Notes: generated by a model not told the origin, from the sequence alone. DNA of 64,000 nucleotides from Ignavibacteria bacterium (GCA_026417135.1 JAOADV010000002.1:1-64000), one strand, 5' to 3'; positions 33,125-44,931 are shown, numbered from the stretch's first letter. Translations and numbers: made by a program.

Positions 33125-33207
33125 GGGCAGGTACCGAAGCGGTCAAACGGGGCAGACTGTAAATCTGCTGGGGTATCCCTTCGGAGGTTCGAATCCTTCC
33201 CTGCCCA
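33125..33207 (+). tRNA. tRNA-Tyr (GTA)
   Basis: Acceptor GGGCAGG/CCTGCCC with A as discriminator, anticodon stem GCAGA/TCTGC around loop CTGTAAA (anticodon GTA), a long variable arm typical of type II bacterial tRNA-Tyr, and a GGTTCGAATCC T-arm. 83 bases. CCA is not encoded. Confidence 0.96.
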
Positions 33208-33216
33208 CTTGGAGGT

Positions 33217-33289
33217 GCGGGAGTAGCTCAGTTGGTAGAGCATCAGCCTTCCAAGCTGAGGGTCGCGGGTTCGAATCCCGTTTCCCGCT
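33217..33289 (+). tRNA. tRNA-Gly (TCC)
   Basis: Acceptor GCGGGAG/TTCCCGC, D-arm GCTCAGTTGGTAGAGC, anticodon loop CTTCCAA (anticodon TCC, position 32 C), T-arm GCGGGTTCGAATCCCGT. 73 bases, CCA not encoded. Nearly identical to the next tRNA-Gly. Confidence 0.96.
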
Positions 33290-33304
33290 CTTGTTTATTA
33301 TTAT

Positions 33305-33377
33305 GCGGGAGTAGCTCAGTTGGTAGAGCATCAGCTTCCCAAGCTGAGGGTCGCGGGTTCGAATCCCGTTTCCCGCT
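33305..33377 (+). tRNA. tRNA-Gly (CCC)
   Basis: Identical to the previous tRNA-Gly except at two anticodon-loop positions: loop TTCCCAA gives anticodon CCC with position 32 T. 73 bases, CCA not encoded. A tandem duplicate with a changed anticodon. Confidence 0.95.
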
Positions 33378-33388
33378 CTGTAAATTTT

Positions 33389-33461
<73 letters not shown>

Positions 33462-33466
33462 CGGAA

Positions 33467-33539
33467 AGGGGTGTAGCTCAATTGGCAGAGCGGCGGTCTC
33501 CAAAACCGTAGGCTGAGGGTTCGAGTCCTTCCACCCCTG
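33467..33539 (+). tRNA. tRNA-Trp (CCA)
   Basis: Acceptor AGGGGTG/CACCCCT with G as discriminator, anticodon stem with loop CTCCAAA (anticodon CCA), T-arm GAGGGTTCGAGTCCTTC. 73 bases. It lies directly before secE; the tuf gene often found between tRNA-Thr and tRNA-Trp is absent here. Confidence 0.96.
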
Positions 33540-33557
33540 CTACTTGTTGAGGTATTT

Positions 33558-33740
33558 ATGTTTGGAAAGATAAGAAAATATCTGAACGAAGTTGCCAAAG
33601 AGATGAAGAAAGTCTCGTGGCCAACTCGCGCTCAACTTCGTGAGTCGACGTATGTTGTAATTATCGCTATGTTAATATTTACATTGTTTATTTACTTGAT
33701 TGATTTAATAATGGTTAAAATTTTAGAGTTTATCTTTTAG
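33558..33740 (+). CDS. secE: Preprotein translocase subunit SecE
   Basis: 60 aa, the short one-helix form. A basic amphipathic start (KIRKYLNEVAKEMKKVSWPT) contains the SecE signature KKVSWPTR, followed by one membrane helix (YVVIIAMLIFTLFIYLIDLI). It clamps the SecY channel in the inner membrane. GAGG precedes the ATG. It lies 18 bases after tRNA-Trp and seven before nusG, as in many bacteria. Confidence 0.95.
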   Translation: MFGKIRKYLNEVAKEMKKVSWPTRAQLRESTYVVIIAMLIFTLFIYLIDLIMVKILEFIF

Positions 33741-33747
33741 AAAAGTT

Positions 33748-34329
33748 ATGGCAGAACCGCAGAATCAAAAATTTGACGAAGAAGGTAATCCCTTAGAATT
33801 TCGTTGGTATGCACTTAGAACATACACTGGACACGAAAATAAAGTTAAGCTTACTTTGGAAGCCGAAATTAAACGCTTGGGCCTGGGTAATAGAATAACA
33901 GAGATAATTATTCCCCAAGAAACTGTTTTCGAAGTTAAACACGGGAAAAGGAAGACCAAGATAAAAAACTTTCTTCCCGGCTACATAATTATGCATGTTG
34001 CACTTGACAAAAAATTGAAAGATTACATAAATTCCCTGCCTTCTGTTGTTAGTTTTGTTGGGACGAAAACTTTTCCTGTTCCACTAACTGATGCCGAGGT
34101 TAGGAGGATTAAGGGGAGAGTGGAGGAAAGAAAAAACGTTGAAACCATCGGAACGGAATTTCAAGTTGGAGACCCAGTAAAAGTTATCGATGGACCATTC
34201 ACAGGCTTTCAGGGAACTGTAAAAGAGGTTAATTACGAAAAACAAAAATTAAAAGTAGAAGTTGGAATTTTGGGGCGAAAAACCCCTGTCGAATTGGACT
34301 TTAAACAAGTTGAAATTGGTGGAATTTAG
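33748..34329 (+). CDS. nusG: Transcription termination/antitermination factor NusG
   Basis: 193 aa. N-terminal NGN domain (FRWYALRTYTGHENKVKLTL, PGYIIMHVAL, SVVSFVGTK) and C-terminal KOW domain (VGDPVKVIDGPFTGFQGTVK). It binds RNA polymerase and couples it to the ribosome or Rho. Length is normal for the family. Confidence 0.97.
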   Translation: MAEPQNQKFDEEGNPLEFRWYALRTYTGHENKVKLTLEAEIKRLGLGNRITEIIIPQETVFEVKHGKRKTKIKNFLPGYIIMHVALDKKLKDYINSLPSVVSFVGTKTFPVPLTDAEVRRIKGRVEERKNVETIGTEFQVGDPVKVIDGPFTGFQGTVKEVNYEKQKLKVEVGILGRKTPVELDFKQVEIGGI

Positions 34330-34366
34330 ATTGTAAAACATTTTTTGAATAAAATATTTTAAGTTT

Positions 34367-34792
34367 ATGGCAAAGAAAGTTGTAGGCTCGTTCAAACTTC
34401 AATTAAAGGGTGGCGAAGCAACAATGTCGCCACCAGTAGGTCCGGCTTTTGGGCAACGCGGTCTCAATGGAGTTGAGTTTGTTAAACAATTTAATGCAAG
34501 AACCGCTAAGCAAAGTGGTGTACTGCTACCTGTTGTTGTTACTTATTATTCCGATAAGAGTTTTACTTTTGTCGTTAAATCACCGCCTGCTTCAGTTCTT
34601 ATTATGAATGCTTTGGGCATCTCGAAAGGGTCTGCCCAACCACATAAAGACAAGGTTGGACAACTTAGTCGCGAGGAACTCGAAAAAATTGCTAAAATTA
34701 AAATGGATGATTTGAATTGCGATACTTTAGAATCAGCAGTGTCGATGATAAAAGGAACTGCAAGAAGTATGGGTGTTACTGTTATTGATTAA
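34367..34792 (+). CDS. rplK: 50S ribosomal protein L11
   Basis: 141 aa. The thiostrepton/GTPase-centre proline pair is in [20 protein letters not shown], and the C-terminal rRNA-binding domain carries [14 protein letters not shown] and [14 protein letters not shown]. The start is the ATG at 34367. Precedes rplA with a 13-base gap to its ATG. Confidence 0.97.
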   Translation: MAKKVVGSFKLQLKGGEATMSPPVGPAFGQRGLNGVEFVKQFNARTAKQSGVLLPVVVTYYSDKSFTFVVKSPPASVLIMNALGISKGSAQPHKDKVGQLSREELEKIAKIKMDDLNCDTLESAVSMIKGTARSMGVTVID

Positions 34793-34805
34793 TTTTAGGT
34801 GGATT

Positions 34806-35504
34806 ATGAAGAAAAAAGGTAAAAGATACAATCAAATAATTAAAACATACAATCCGAAAGCAGTTTATCCATTTCACGAGGCAATAGATATAGTCAAAAA
34901 AAACGCAATTGCTAAATTTGATGAAACTTTTGAAGTTGCTATGCAATTGGGTGTTGACCCAAGGAAAGCTGACCAATTGGTAAGAGGAACTGTAACGCTT
35001 CCGCACGGAACTGGACGGAAGGTTCGTGTTCTCGTTCTTTGTAAGTCACCAAAAGACCAAGAAGCACTTGATGCTGGTGCCGATTATGCTGGATTTGATG
35101 AATACATTGAAAAAATAAAAGGAGGTTGGACGGAAGTTGATGTTATCATCGCCACACCAGATGTAATGGGTGAAGTAGGTAAACTTGGCAAAATTCTCGG
35201 TCCAAGAGGTTTGATGCCCAATCCTAAAAGTGGGACTGTTACAACTGATATTGAAAAAGCAGTCAAGGAAGTCAAGGCTGGAAAAATTGAGTATAGAGTC
35301 GATAAAACTGGAAATATACACGCATCGGTTGGAAAATGTTCGTTTACAAAGGAACAATTAGCCGAAAATATTGTGTCTCTTTTTCAAAGTGTTGTGAAAG
35401 CACGTCCAGCAACTGCAAAAGGGAAATACATTAAAAGCATACATTTCTGTTCAACAATGGGACCTAGTGTAAAGGTCTCCGAGGCGTCGTTTCAAAATGT
35501 TTAA
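34806..35504 (+). CDS. rplA: 50S ribosomal protein L1
   Basis: 232 aa from the ATG at 34806; AGGTGG eight bases before supports it over an upstream in-frame codon inside rplK. L1 motifs are visible: [29 protein letters not shown] and [16 protein letters not shown]1 forms the mobile stalk at the E site, and in many bacteria it represses its own operon. Confidence 0.97.
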   Translation: MKKKGKRYNQIIKTYNPKAVYPFHEAIDIVKKNAIAKFDETFEVAMQLGVDPRKADQLVRGTVTLPHGTGRKVRVLVLCKSPKDQEALDAGADYAGFDEYIEKIKGGWTEVDVIIATPDVMGEVGKLGKILGPRGLMPNPKSGTVTTDIEKAVKEVKAGKIEYRVDKTGNIHASVGKCSFTKEQLAENIVSLFQSVVKARPATAKGKYIKSIHFCSTMGPSVKVSEASFQNV

Positions 35505-35599
35505 TATTTTCAAGGAGAGCTATTACGCACTTATAAACATAAGCGGCTTGCTTCTCGATTTTTTATCGAAGTCGCTTTATACTAAAAGAGGTTAGGAGT
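35505..35599 (+). ncRNA. Candidate ribosomal protein L10 leader
   Basis: The gap between rplA and rplJ holds a hairpin: AAGCGGC (35541-35547) pairs with GTCGCTT (35571-35577), and an inner TCGAT/ATCGA stem closes a T-rich loop. In many bacteria a structured leader at this place binds L10-L12 and represses rplJ-rplL. The primary sequence was not checked against the known L10-leader model, so the call rests on position and folding. Confidence 0.5.
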
Positions 35600-36124
35600 A
35601 TGATTACGAAACAACAAAAGAAAGAAAGGGTGTCTGAACTCGTCGATAAGTTTAAAAAAGCTACATCTTATTACTTTATTGATTTTACTGGAATGAATGT
35701 AGAGAACACTCTTCAGTTTAGGCGTGAACTGAAGAAAAATAAGATGGAGTTTAAAGTTTCGAAGAACACTCTTATTCGACGAGCTCTCGAAGAATTTGCA
35801 AATTTGAAGTCCGTTGGAGAGCAATTACGAGGACCAACGGGTATAGTATTTGCTTTTCAGGACCCTATCGAACCTGCAAGATTATTGAAGGAGCGAATCG
35901 AAAAGTTTCAACAACCAGTTTTTAAGAAGGCTGTTGTTGAAGGTGCAGTATACGAAGCTGACCAATTAAAACTACTGGCGTCTTTACCTTCGAAAGGTGA
36001 TGTCGTCGCAGGAATTATGGGAAGTATAAGTTCCCCAATTTCTGGAATCATTAATTCAATTGCATTTACTATTTCTGGACTTGCCTCTGTAATTGAGGAA
36101 GTTGCAAAAAAAAGAACAAGTTAA
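35600..36124 (+). CDS. rplJ: 50S ribosomal protein L10
   Basis: 174 aa. The N-terminal rRNA-binding domain ([42 protein letters not shown]) is followed by the helical tail ([20 protein letters not shown]) that binds L7/L12 dimers. GGTTAGGAG precedes the ATG. It is the base of the L12 stalk. Confidence 0.97.
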   Translation: MITKQQKKERVSELVDKFKKATSYYFIDFTGMNVENTLQFRRELKKNKMEFKVSKNTLIRRALEEFANLKSVGEQLRGPTGIVFAFQDPIEPARLLKERIEKFQQPVFKKAVVEGAVYEADQLKLLASLPSKGDVVAGIMGSISSPISGIINSIAFTISGLASVIEEVAKKRTS

Positions 36125-36149
36125 TAATCAACAATTAGGGAGCATAACT

Positions 36150-36539
36150 ATGTCAACAATTATTGAAGAATTAGTCGAAAAAATTTCAAATTTGACCCTT
36201 GTTCAAGCTGCGGAATTGAAAAAAGCTTTAGAGGAAAAATTTGGTGTTACCGCTTCTGCTCCAGTTATGGTTGCAGGTGGTCCCCTCCCAGGAGCTGCAC
36301 CTGCAGAAACCCCAAAGGAGGAGGAAAAAACCGAATTTAATGTCGAGCTAACAGAAATGGGTCCGAATAAGATTAATGTGATAAAGGTTATTCGGGAGTT
36401 AACGGGGCTTGGTCTTAAAGAAGCTAAAGAATTAGTCGAGGGTGCACCTAAAATGGTAAAAGAAGGTGTTAACAAAGAGGAAGCAGAAGATATTAAGAAA
36501 AAGCTCGAAGCACAAGGTGCAAAAGTTACTCTTAAATAA
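36150..36539 (+). CDS. rplL: 50S ribosomal protein L7/L12
   Basis: 129 aa from the ATG at 36150 (AGGGAGC upstream); the longer in-frame extension into rplJ is not plausible. N-terminal dimerisation helices ([20 protein letters not shown]), an Ala/Pro/Gly hinge ([20 protein letters not shown]) and the C-terminal factor-binding domain ([33 protein letters not shown]). Recruits translation GTPases. Confidence 0.97.
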   Translation: MSTIIEELVEKISNLTLVQAAELKKALEEKFGVTASAPVMVAGGPLPGAAPAETPKEEEKTEFNVELTEMGPNKINVIKVIRELTGLGLKEAKELVEGAPKMVKEGVNKEEAEDIKKKLEAQGAKVTLK

Positions 36540-36549
36540 CATAAATAGT

Positions 36550-36585
36550 GGAGCTGGGTTTTTCGAAATCCAGCTCCTAATTTTT
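36550..36585 (+). terminator. Terminator or attenuator after rplL
   Basis: A 12-bp stem with a TTCG tetraloop: GGAGCTGGGTTT (36550-36561), TTCG, AAATCCAGCTCC (36566-36577), followed by TAATTTTT. One G-U pair. It likely reduces transcription into rpoB relative to rplL, as the rplL-rpoB attenuator does in E. coli. Confidence 0.85.
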
Positions 36586-36642
36586 AAATATTTAAGATTT
36601 GGAGAAGTTTTCTTTTAAAGAAAATGAAGGTTTGAATTTAAT

Positions 36643-36685
36643 AAGAAAAAACCGCACTTGGTTTTTTCTTAACTTTTTCTTTTTT
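36643..36685 (+). terminator. Second hairpin between rplL and rpoB
   Basis: A perfect 11-bp stem AAGAAAAAACC (36643-36653) and GGTTTTTTCTT (36660-36670) with the 6-base loop GCACTT, followed by AACTTTTTCTTTTTT. It ends about 23 bases before the rpoB ribosome site. It could be a second attenuator. Confidence 0.6.
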
Positions 36686-36707
36686 GTTTATAAACAGTGG
36701 AGGTGTC

Positions 36708-39700
36708 GTGGTAAAAATTAATAATTTGGATAACATTGCTAAGGAATTCAATCTGTCGGTTTTAAAAGGTAAAGATAAAGATGGAACTATAAGACTTTTG
36801 GAGAGGATAAATTTTGGTAAAACACATCGTTTTTGCGAATTTCCCGACTTACTTGATGTTCAATTAAAGTCCTACGAAGAATTTTTGCAAGAAAACGTTC
36901 CACCCGAGGAACGTAAAAATGTTGGGTTACAGTTTGCATTTAACTCGAACTTTCCTATTGAAGATACCTCTGGGGTTTATCAACTTGAATTTATAAGCTA
37001 TTCAATTGAAAAACCAAAGTACACAGAAGAAGAATGTAGAGAAAGGGAGTTAACTTACTCGAAGGTATTGAAAGTGAAATTGCGTCTTTCGAGTAAGGCT
37101 GCTCCAGATTCTGAAGATTACATCGAAGCGGTCGAACAGGAAGTTTACCTTGGCAACATTCCAGCAATGACACCTCGTGGTACTTTTATTATTAACGGAA
37201 CTGAAAGAGTAATTGTTTCGCAGCTGCATCGTTCTCCCGGTGTTTTCTTCGATGATACTATGCACCCAAATGGTACAAGAATATATTCTGCAAGAATCAT
37301 CCCCTTCAAAGGTTCTTGGTTGGAATTTATTACTGATATTCACGAAGTAATGACAACTTACGTTGATAGAAAGAAAAAGTTCTTGACGACTACCTTTTTG
37401 CGTGCTTTGGGTTTTTCGTCGGACCAAGAAATAATACAATTGTTTGGTTTAGACGAAATAGTTACAAAAGAAACTTTGTCTGAATCGCATATTGGCAGAA
37501 AGCTTTCAACTGATGTTGTGGATTTGATGACTGGCGAAATTATCGCAACACGCGATATGATTTTAACCAAAGAACTGATTGAGAAAATTAAATCTACTCA
37601 AGTCTTGGATGTTCGGTTATATAAACCATACGACCCGAGCGAAGAGCCTGTAATTGCTAGAACATTATCGAAAGACCCAACCCGAAATCGCGAAGAAGCT
37701 TTATTTCATATATTTCGCCAACTGAGAACCACCGAACCTCCCGATGTTGAAACTGCTGCTGCACTCATAGATAAGCTTTTCTTCAATCCAAAACGGTACG
37801 ACCTTGGTTTCGTTGGTCGATTCAAAATAAACAAAAAGCTGGGCTTAGACATTGACCCAGAATTAACCGTACTGACTAAAGAAGATATAATAGCAACTAT
37901 TAAACATTTATTGTATTTGCACGACAATAAACTGAGTGGCGACGATATTGACCATCTTGGTAATCGAAGGGTTCGAACTGTCGGCGAACAATTGACTACA
38001 CAAGTGAATCTTGGTTTGGCTCGTATGTCCCGCACAATTCGAGAGCGGTTAAGTGTCCGTGATTCTGAAAATCTTACCCCCCAAGACCTAGTTAATGCTA
38101 GGACGATGAATTCAGTATTGAACCAATTTTTCGGTACCAATCAATTGTCGCAATTTATGGACCAAACCAACCCCCTTGCTGAATTAACTCATAAGCGTAG
38201 GACTTCGGCACTTGGTCCGGGTGGTCTGAGTCGAGAAAGAGCTGGGTTCGAAGTACGTGACGTTCATTATACGCATTATGGACGACTTTGTCCCATCGAA
38301 ACGCCAGAAGGTCCAAATATTGGATTAATCTCTTCCCTTTCTTTGTTTGCAAGAATTAATGATAACGGCTTTATTGAAACTCCTTATAGAAAGGTTGTAG
38401 ATGGAGTTGTTACTGAGGAAATAGAATATTTAACCGCTGAAGATGAAGATGAAAAAGTTATAGCAACAGTTCACACTCAAATCGACGAGGATAGTCGAAT
38501 AGTTGAAGAAAAAATCAATGCCCGACACTCTGGTGATTTCGTCGTTGTTTCTCCTGAAGAAATTAATTATTTGGATGTTGCCACGGAACAAATTGCAAGC
38601 GCAGCTGCCGCTTTGATTCCTTTCCTTGAACACGACGACGCTAACCGTGCATTAATGGGTTCGAATATGCAAAGGCAAGCTGTTCCTCTTTTACGCCCCG
38701 AGGCACCAATTGTCGGTACTGGTATCGAGGCAAAAGTTGCAAAAGACTCACGGACGCTTGTTTTTGCCGAAGGTGATGGTGTGGTAACCTATGTCGATGC
38801 AACTAAGATTAGAATAAGATATAACGACACTCGAACGGAGGAAGAAAAGCTTTATGACTTCTCTTTCGAGGAAGAAAAAGAATATAATCTTGTAAAATTC
38901 TTCCGAACGAACCAAGACACTTGTATTAATCAAAAACCAATTGTTAAAGTAGGGGATAAAGTTTCCAAAGGAACACCAATTGCTGATGGAGCAGCTACTA
39001 ACTTCGGGGAGCTTGCTCTTGGAAGAAATGTATTAGTTGCGTTTATGCCTTGGCGAGGATATAATTTCGAGGATGCAATAGTTGTTTCTGAACGACTTGT
39101 TGCTCAAGATGTTTTTACATCTGTACACCTCGAAGAATTTTCTCTCCAAGTTAGAGATACTAAAAGAGGGGTCGAAGAATTTACACGCGACATTCCCAAT
39201 GTTTCGGAGGAAGCTACGAAAGACCTTGATGAAGACGGTATTGTGCGGGTTGGTGCTAAAGTAAGGGAAGGCGACATTCTTATTGGGAAAATTACTCCAA
39301 AAGGTGAAACAGACCCAACTCCCGAAGAGAAGCTGCTTCGTGCAATATTTGGCGACAAAGCAGGAGATGTAAAAGATGCTTCTCTTAAAGCACCTCCGGG
39401 ATTAAAAGGAGTTGTTATCAATACTAAGTTATTTTCCCGAAGACAGGTAAGATTCGACGGCGACCAAGAAAACAAGAAAAAAATGGAAAAGTTGAATAAA
39501 CTTGAAGGTGAAAAATACTACGAATTAGCTAAAGAAGCAGTCGAGCGACTTGCGAAAATACTCGATGGTTATAAAGTTTACGGATTAAAACTTGTAAGTG
39601 GAGAAATTGTTTTTCGAAGTGGGCAAAAAGTTACAGCACAAGAAGTACTCGATTATTTTGCTCATCAACCAATAAAAATCGAAACGATTGCTACCGATAA

Positions 39701-40565
39701 CCCCATCATCGCCAATAAACCACGGGAAGAAATTCTTAGGAAGATGTTAGAAAATTATAAAGAGAAAAAAAATCAAATAGCACAAACTTTTAGAGCCTTA
39801 AAAAATAAACTTGCAACTGGGGATGAACTCCAGCCCGGAATTGTCAAGATGGCAAAGGTGTACATTGCTAAAAAGCGTAAGCTTATGGTCGGGGACAAAA
39901 TGGCAGGCCGCCACGGCAACAAAGGAATTGTTTCGATTATAGTACCTATCGAGGATATGCCTTTTCTTCCCGATGGAACACCAGTTGACATTGTACTCAA
40001 TCCTTTGGGCGTCCCATCTCGTATGAATCTTGGTCAATTACTTGAAACGGCTCTTGGTTGGGCTGGCCAAAAACTTGGGGTAAGGTTCGCTTCTCCAATT
40101 TTTGATGGTGCAAAATGGGAACAAGTAAGTGAATTGCTTAAGCTGGCTGGATTGCCTCCAGATGGTAAGACAATTCTTTATGATGGTAGAACAGGCGAGC
40201 CTTTCAACGAAAAGGTTACCGTTGGGGTTATTTATATGATGAAGTTAGTTCATATGGTTGAAGATAAAATTCACGCACGTTCGACTGGTCCCTATTCTTT
40301 GATAACACAGCAACCATTAGGTGGTAAAGCTCAGTTTGGTGGCCAACGACTTGGAGAAATGGAAGTCTGGGCACTCGAAGCGTATGGTGCTGCACATACT
40401 CTTCAAGAAATGCTTACAATTAAATCTGACGACGTTGCTGGTAGGACCAAAGCTTATGAAGCTATTGTTAAAGGGGATAATTTCCCCGACCCAAATGTTC
40501 CTGAATCTTTTAATGTCTTAATTCGTGAACTTCAAGGTCTTTGTCTTGATGTAATTATTGATTAA
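36708..40565 (+). CDS. rpoB: DNA-directed RNA polymerase subunit beta
   Basis: About 1285 aa from a GTG at 36708 placed four bases after GGAGG; an upstream TTG frame extension would swallow that ribosome site. The rifampicin region reads [20 protein letters not shown] then [14 protein letters not shown]; the Asp, His and Ser positions linked to resistance are wild type, but the residue before SAL is Thr instead of the usual Ile or Leu. The catalytic-core motifs [12 protein letters not shown] and [10 protein letters not shown] are intact. Ends in LCLDVIID, 36 bases before rpoC. Confidence 0.96.
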   Translation: MVKINNLDNIAKEFNLSVLKGKDKDGTIRLLERINFGKTHRFCEFPDLLDVQLKSYEEFLQENVPPEERKNVGLQFAFNSNFPIEDTSGVYQLEFISYSIEKPKYTEEECRERELTYSKVLKVKLRLSSKAAPDSEDYIEAVEQEVYLGNIPAMTPRGTFIINGTERVIVSQLHRSPGVFFDDTMHPNGTRIYSARIIPFKGSWLEFITDIHEVMTTYVDRKKKFLTTTFLRALGFSSDQEIIQLFGLDEIVTKETLSESHIGRKLSTDVVDLMTGEIIATRDMILTKELIEKIKSTQVLDVRLYKPYDPSEEPVIARTLSKDPTRNREEALFHIFRQLRTTEPPDVETAAALIDKLFFNPKRYDLGFVGRFKINKKLGLDIDPELTVLTKEDIIATIKHLLYLHDNKLSGDDIDHLGNRRVRTVGEQLTTQVNLGLARMSRTIRERLSVRDSENLTPQDLVNARTMNSVLNQFFGTNQLSQFMDQTNPLAELTHKRRTSALGPGGLSRERAGFEVRDVHYTHYGRLCPIETPEGPNIGLISSLSLFARINDNGFIETPYRKVVDGVVTEEIEYLTAEDEDEKVIATVHTQIDEDSRIVEEKINARHSGDFVVVSPEEINYLDVATEQIASAAAALIPFLEHDDANRALMGSNMQRQAVPLLRPEAPIVGTGIEAKVAKDSRTLVFAEGDGVVTYVDATKIRIRYNDTRTEEEKLYDFSFEEEKEYNLVKFFRTNQDTCINQKPIVKVGDKVSKGTPIADGAATNFGELALGRNVLVAFMPWRGYNFEDAIVVSERLVAQDVFTSVHLEEFSLQVRDTKRGVEEFTRDIPNVSEEATKDLDEDGIVRVGAKVREGDILIGKITPKGETDPTPEEKLLRAIFGDKAGDVKDASLKAPPGLKGVVINTKLFSRRQVRFDGDQENKKKMEKLNKLEGEKYYELAKEAVERLAKILDGYKVYGLKLVSGEIVFRSGQKVTAQEVLDYFAHQPIKIETIATDNPIIANKPREEILRKMLENYKEKKNQIAQTFRALKNKLATGDELQPGIVKMAKVYIAKKRKLMVGDKMAGRHGNKGIVSIIVPIEDMPFLPDGTPVDIVLNPLGVPSRMNLGQLLETALGWAGQKLGVRFASPIFDGAKWEQVSELLKLAGLPPDGKTILYDGRTGEPFNEKVTVGVIYMMKLVHMVEDKIHARSTGPYSLITQQPLGGKAQFGGQRLGEMEVWALEAYGAAHTLQEMLTIKSDDVAGRTKAYEAIVKGDNFPDPNVPESFNVLIRELQGLCLDVIID

Positions 40566-40601
40566 AATTCTTAAAATTTATATACGGAGGTGTGGTAAGC
40601 T

Positions 40602-43600
40602 ATGCAACCAAGACCAATTCCAAAAAAGGGTTTTCGGAAAGTTATGATTAAGCTTTCCTCGCCAGACGCAATTTTAGAGCGATCGCGAGGAGAAGTTACT
40701 AAACCCGAAACTATCAATTATAGGTCTTATCGACCAGAAAAGGATGGATTGTTTTGTGAAAAGATTTTTGGTCCAGTTAAGGATTGGGAATGTGCTTGCG
40801 GAAAATATAAGAGAATAAGATACAAAGGGATTGTTTGTGACCGGTGTGGTGTAGAAATTACGCAAAAGACAGTGCGAAGAGAACGGATGGGACATATTAT
40901 GCTCGCAAGCCCCGTAGTTCATATATGGTTTTTAAGGAGCCTCCCAAGCAAAATTTCTGCCGTTTTGGGCATTCCTACAAAGGATATTGAAAAAATCGCA
41001 TATTATGAAACTAATATTGTTATCAATCCTGGGAAGTTCGATTTCCAGAAATGCGACTTTATGGGTGAATATTCCTTGATTTCCGAGTTAGAGTATCAGA
41101 ATATTATCGACGGTTTGTCCGATGAGGAAAAGAACTTGGACGACGAAGACCCAAATAAGTTTGTAGCAAAGATGGGTGGCGAAGCTATCAAAGAGTTGCT
41201 TAAAAGAGTAGATGTAGAGGAAATTTACTATAAGCTTCGTGAAAAGATGCGCGAAGAAACGAATCCTCAGAAAAAACACGATATTCTAAAAAGGTTAAAG
41301 ATACTCGAGGCGTTTTTACCAGATGAAAAAACGGGAGAAGTATTGAACAAACCCGAATGGATGGTTTTGGACGTTATTCCAGTTATTCCCCCAGATTTGC
41401 GTCCATTAATTCCTCTTGAAGGTGGTCGATTTGCTGCTTCCGATTTAAACGATTTATATAGGAGAGTTATCATTCGGAATAATCGACTCAAGAGACTGCT
41501 GGATATAAAAGCTCCGGGAGTAATTGTACGCAATGAGCAAAGGATGCTACAAGAAAGTGTCGATGCACTTTTCGACAGCACCCGTAAAGTATCTAAGACC
41601 GAAACAAGTAGGCCTTTGAAATCCCTTGCAGATGCTTTGAAAGGTAAGCAAGGGAGATTCCGTCAAAATCTGCTTGGTAAAAGAGTAGACTATTCTGGAA
41701 GGTCGGTTATTGTAGTCGGACCCGAACTAAAAATGCACGAATGCGGTTTGCCAAAGGATATGGCAGTCGAGTTATTCAAACCCTTTATCATACGGAAGTT
41801 GATAGAACGTGGACACGTAAAGACTGTCAAAGCAGCTAAGAAAATGGTTGAAAGAAAAACAACCGAGGTTTGGGACATTTTAGAAAATGTCATCGAAAAT
41901 CATCCAGTTCTTTTGAATAGAGCTCCAACCTTGCATCGTGTGGGAATTCAAGCTTTTCAGCCTCGCTTAATCGAAGGTAAAGCAATACAATTACATCCTT
42001 TAGTATGTACAGCTTTCAACGCTGACTTCGATGGCGACCAAATGGCTGTCCATGTTCCTTTAAGCTTTGAGGCACAACTCGAAGCACTTCTTCTTATGCT
42101 TGCTCCACATAATATTATGCATACCCAAAATGGCGACCCAATAGCAGTTCCTTCGCAGGATATGGTTTTAGGCATTTATTATATTACCAAGACCAAGTCT
42201 GGTGGGAAAGGCGAAGGTAAAATTTTTGCTTCTCCCGACGATGTAATTGTTGCTTACAATAGTGGCATTGTTGACCTACATTCAAAAATAAAAGTCCGTA
42301 TCGATGGAAAATTTATCGAAACAACAACTGGGCGGATTATATTTAACAAAATAGTTCCAAAAGAGCTTGGATTTATTAATGAATTATTAACCAAGAAAAG
42401 GTTAAGACAAATTATTGGTCAATGCTTCCGAGTAGCAGGTCTGGCAACAACTGTCGAATTTCTCGATAACCTAAAACAAATAGGCTTCGAGTATGCTACA
42501 CGCGGAGGGCTTTCTGTAAGTATTTCCGACGTTATCATACCGAAGGAAAAGTACGAAATTATAGAATCGGCAAAGAAGCGGGTCGAAGAAATTGAGTCCG
42601 CATATCAAAGTGGTGTTATAAGTTTCGGGGAACGTTACAACAAGATTATCGATACATGGTCGAATGCTACAAATCGGGTTGCCGATAAACTTTACAGTGA
42701 AATTTCTAAGGTATCGCAAGGGTTCAATACATTTTGGATGATGCTCGATTCCCAAGCTCGTGGTTCGAAGGAACAAATCCGACAACTTGCTGGAATGCGT
42801 GGTTTAATGGCTAAACCGAGGAAATCTCTTTCTGGTTCAACTGGTGAGTTAATAGAGAATCCTATACTTTCAAATTTTAAAGAAGGCTTAACAATTCTTG
42901 AATATTTTATATCGACACACGGTGCTCGCAAAGGTTTAGCTGATACTGCTTTGAAAACTGCTGACGCTGGTTATCTTACTCGACGACTCCACGATGTTGC
43001 GCAAGATATTATTATTACCGAGCAAGATTGCGGGACTATCCGTGGTGTTTTGATGACCGCTTTAAAGGAAGGTGAAGAGGTAAAGGAGACACTCTACGAG
43101 CGAATTTTAGGACGGGTAGCTCTGTGGGATGTTGTCGACCCAATTTCCGAACAAGTTCTTGTAAAAGCTGGAGAAATGATTGACGAAGATATTGCACAGA
43201 AGATAGAAGAATCCGCTGTCGACGAAGTTATGATTAGAAGTGTACTAACTTGTGAATCTCGTCACGGGGTTTGTGCTAAATGTTATGGAAGAAATCTTGC
43301 AACATCGAAACTTGTCGACGTTGGCGAAGCTGTTGGTACTATTGCATCGCAGTCAATTGGGGAACCTGGAACTCAGTTGACATTACGGACTTTCCACACT
43401 GGAGGAACAGCTTTGTTAATTGCAAGCCAGTCCACCGTTACAGCTAAATTCGATGGAGTTTTGAAATTCGAAAATGTTCGAACTGTTTCTTACGAGGGTG
43501 ATGAAGGAAAAGTTGATGTTGTTGTTTCTCGAAGTGGTGTAATAAATATTATAGACCCAGAAAGCAATCGAGTTCTTACAAAATACGATGCAATGTATGG

Positions 43601-44909
43601 TGCTTTATTAAAAGTTAAAGACGGCGAACAAGTTCAAAAAGGGCAACTTATTTATGAATGGGACCCATACAACGCTACAATAATCACAGAGGTGAGTGGA
43701 AGAGTTAGGTTCAAAGATATGATACATAATGTAACCTTCCGAGAATTAAGTGATGAGCAAACTGGGCATATTACAAAAGTGGTTATCGAAAGTAGAGATA
43801 AAACAAAGCAACCTACAATAGAAATTTTAGACGAAGATGGTAAAGTTCTGCGAGCCTATTCAATACCAGTTAAAGCACAACTCCGTGTCGAAGAAGACGA
43901 ATATGTCGGAGTTGGTACTGCATTAGTCAAAATTCCAAGAGATTTAGGGCGAATGCGTGATATAACTGGTGGATTACCTCGTGTAACAGAGTTGTTCGAA
44001 GCAAGGGCACCTCAGAATCCGGCTTTTGTTTCGGATATTGATGGGATTGTAACTTTTGAAAAGGTTAAACGTGGCCAAAGAACAATAATTGTTCAATCTC
44101 TTGATGGAAAGACACGGATGGAATACAATATTCCTTTTGGGAAATACATTTTGGTTCAAGATGGAGATTTTGTCCGAGCTGGGGACAGATTGACAGATGG
44201 AGATATTAATCCTCACGATATTCTCCGAATTAAAGGACCAAATGCTGTACAAGAATATTTGGTTAACGAAATTCAAGAAGTTTATCGTATGCAAGGAGTC
44301 AAAATTAATGATAAACACATTGAAATAATAGTTCGACAAATGTTGCAAAAAAATAGAATAATCGACCCAGGTGATTCTCGGTTTATTGAAAATGATTATG
44401 TTGACCGTATCAAGGTGCTCGACGAAAATGAAAAGTTGAAGAAGCAAGTTGTTATAACCGATAAAGGCGATTCAAAATTCAAAGTTGGCCAAATAGTTAA
44501 CAAAGATAGGTTTCGCGAAGTTAACCAAGAGTTGCGTAAGAAAGGCAAGAAGGTTGCTCAGTCTCGTCCAGCAGAACCTGCCATTGCTGAGCCAGTTCTT
44601 CTTGGGATCACTCAAGCTTCTCTAACTACAGAAAGTTGGTTATCAGCAGCATCTTTCCAAGAAACAACACGCGTTCTTTCCGAAGCAGCTGTCGAAGCAA
44701 AAGTAGATTTTCTTTATGGTCTTAAGGAAAATATAATTCTTGGACAGTTGATACCCGCTGGGACTGGGTTACGCCACTATCAAGATATGAATGTGAAAAG
44801 TGAAGTTGGTAATTTGTTTTCAGATGAACTTGGAATTACACCATTAGTTACTCAAAAACCAACTCCGATTGTTACGAAGAAGGAAAGAATTTCTGAATCG
44901 ATGAATTAA
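40602..44909 (+). CDS. rpoC: DNA-directed RNA polymerase subunit beta'
   Basis: 1435 aa. Zinc site 1 is [20 protein letters not shown] near residue 65; the catalytic magnesium loop is [14 protein letters not shown] near 475; zinc site 2 is [13 protein letters not shown] near 890, followed by [18 protein letters not shown] precedes the ATG. A strong terminator follows 22 bases after the stop, ending the secE-rpoC transcription unit. Confidence 0.97.
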   Translation: MQPRPIPKKGFRKVMIKLSSPDAILERSRGEVTKPETINYRSYRPEKDGLFCEKIFGPVKDWECACGKYKRIRYKGIVCDRCGVEITQKTVRRERMGHIMLASPVVHIWFLRSLPSKISAVLGIPTKDIEKIAYYETNIVINPGKFDFQKCDFMGEYSLISELEYQNIIDGLSDEEKNLDDEDPNKFVAKMGGEAIKELLKRVDVEEIYYKLREKMREETNPQKKHDILKRLKILEAFLPDEKTGEVLNKPEWMVLDVIPVIPPDLRPLIPLEGGRFAASDLNDLYRRVIIRNNRLKRLLDIKAPGVIVRNEQRMLQESVDALFDSTRKVSKTETSRPLKSLADALKGKQGRFRQNLLGKRVDYSGRSVIVVGPELKMHECGLPKDMAVELFKPFIIRKLIERGHVKTVKAAKKMVERKTTEVWDILENVIENHPVLLNRAPTLHRVGIQAFQPRLIEGKAIQLHPLVCTAFNADFDGDQMAVHVPLSFEAQLEALLLMLAPHNIMHTQNGDPIAVPSQDMVLGIYYITKTKSGGKGEGKIFASPDDVIVAYNSGIVDLHSKIKVRIDGKFIETTTGRIIFNKIVPKELGFINELLTKKRLRQIIGQCFRVAGLATTVEFLDNLKQIGFEYATRGGLSVSISDVIIPKEKYEIIESAKKRVEEIESAYQSGVISFGERYNKIIDTWSNATNRVADKLYSEISKVSQGFNTFWMMLDSQARGSKEQIRQLAGMRGLMAKPRKSLSGSTGELIENPILSNFKEGLTILEYFISTHGARKGLADTALKTADAGYLTRRLHDVAQDIIITEQDCGTIRGVLMTALKEGEEVKETLYERILGRVALWDVVDPISEQVLVKAGEMIDEDIAQKIEESAVDEVMIRSVLTCESRHGVCAKCYGRNLATSKLVDVGEAVGTIASQSIGEPGTQLTLRTFHTGGTALLIASQSTVTAKFDGVLKFENVRTVSYEGDEGKVDVVVSRSGVINIIDPESNRVLTKYDAMYGALLKVKDGEQVQKGQLIYEWDPYNATIITEVSGRVRFKDMIHNVTFRELSDEQTGHITKVVIESRDKTKQPTIEILDEDGKVLRAYSIPVKAQLRVEEDEYVGVGTALVKIPRDLGRMRDITGGLPRVTELFEARAPQNPAFVSDIDGIVTFEKVKRGQRTIIVQSLDGKTRMEYNIPFGKYILVQDGDFVRAGDRLTDGDINPHDILRIKGPNAVQEYLVNEIQEVYRMQGVKINDKHIEIIVRQMLQKNRIIDPGDSRFIENDYVDRIKVLDENEKLKKQVVITDKGDSKFKVGQIVNKDRFREVNQELRKKGKKVAQSRPAEPAIAEPVLLGITQASLTTESWLSAASFQETTRVLSEAAVEAKVDFLYGLKENIILGQLIPAGTGLRHYQDMNVKSEVGNLFSDELGITPLVTQKPTPIVTKKERISESMN

Positions 44910-44931
44910 TAGCTTGTTTCTATTTTTTTTC

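Noticed and set aside
36684-36707. TTG start for rpoB
   Set aside because: It would place the GGAGG ribosome site inside the gene; GTG 36708 fits that site.
39104-39475. 123-codon frame antisense to rpoB
   Set aside because: Ser-rich shadow of the rpoB coding strand.
43974-44447. 157-codon frame antisense to rpoC
   Set aside because: Shadow of a conserved part of rpoC; no independent support.
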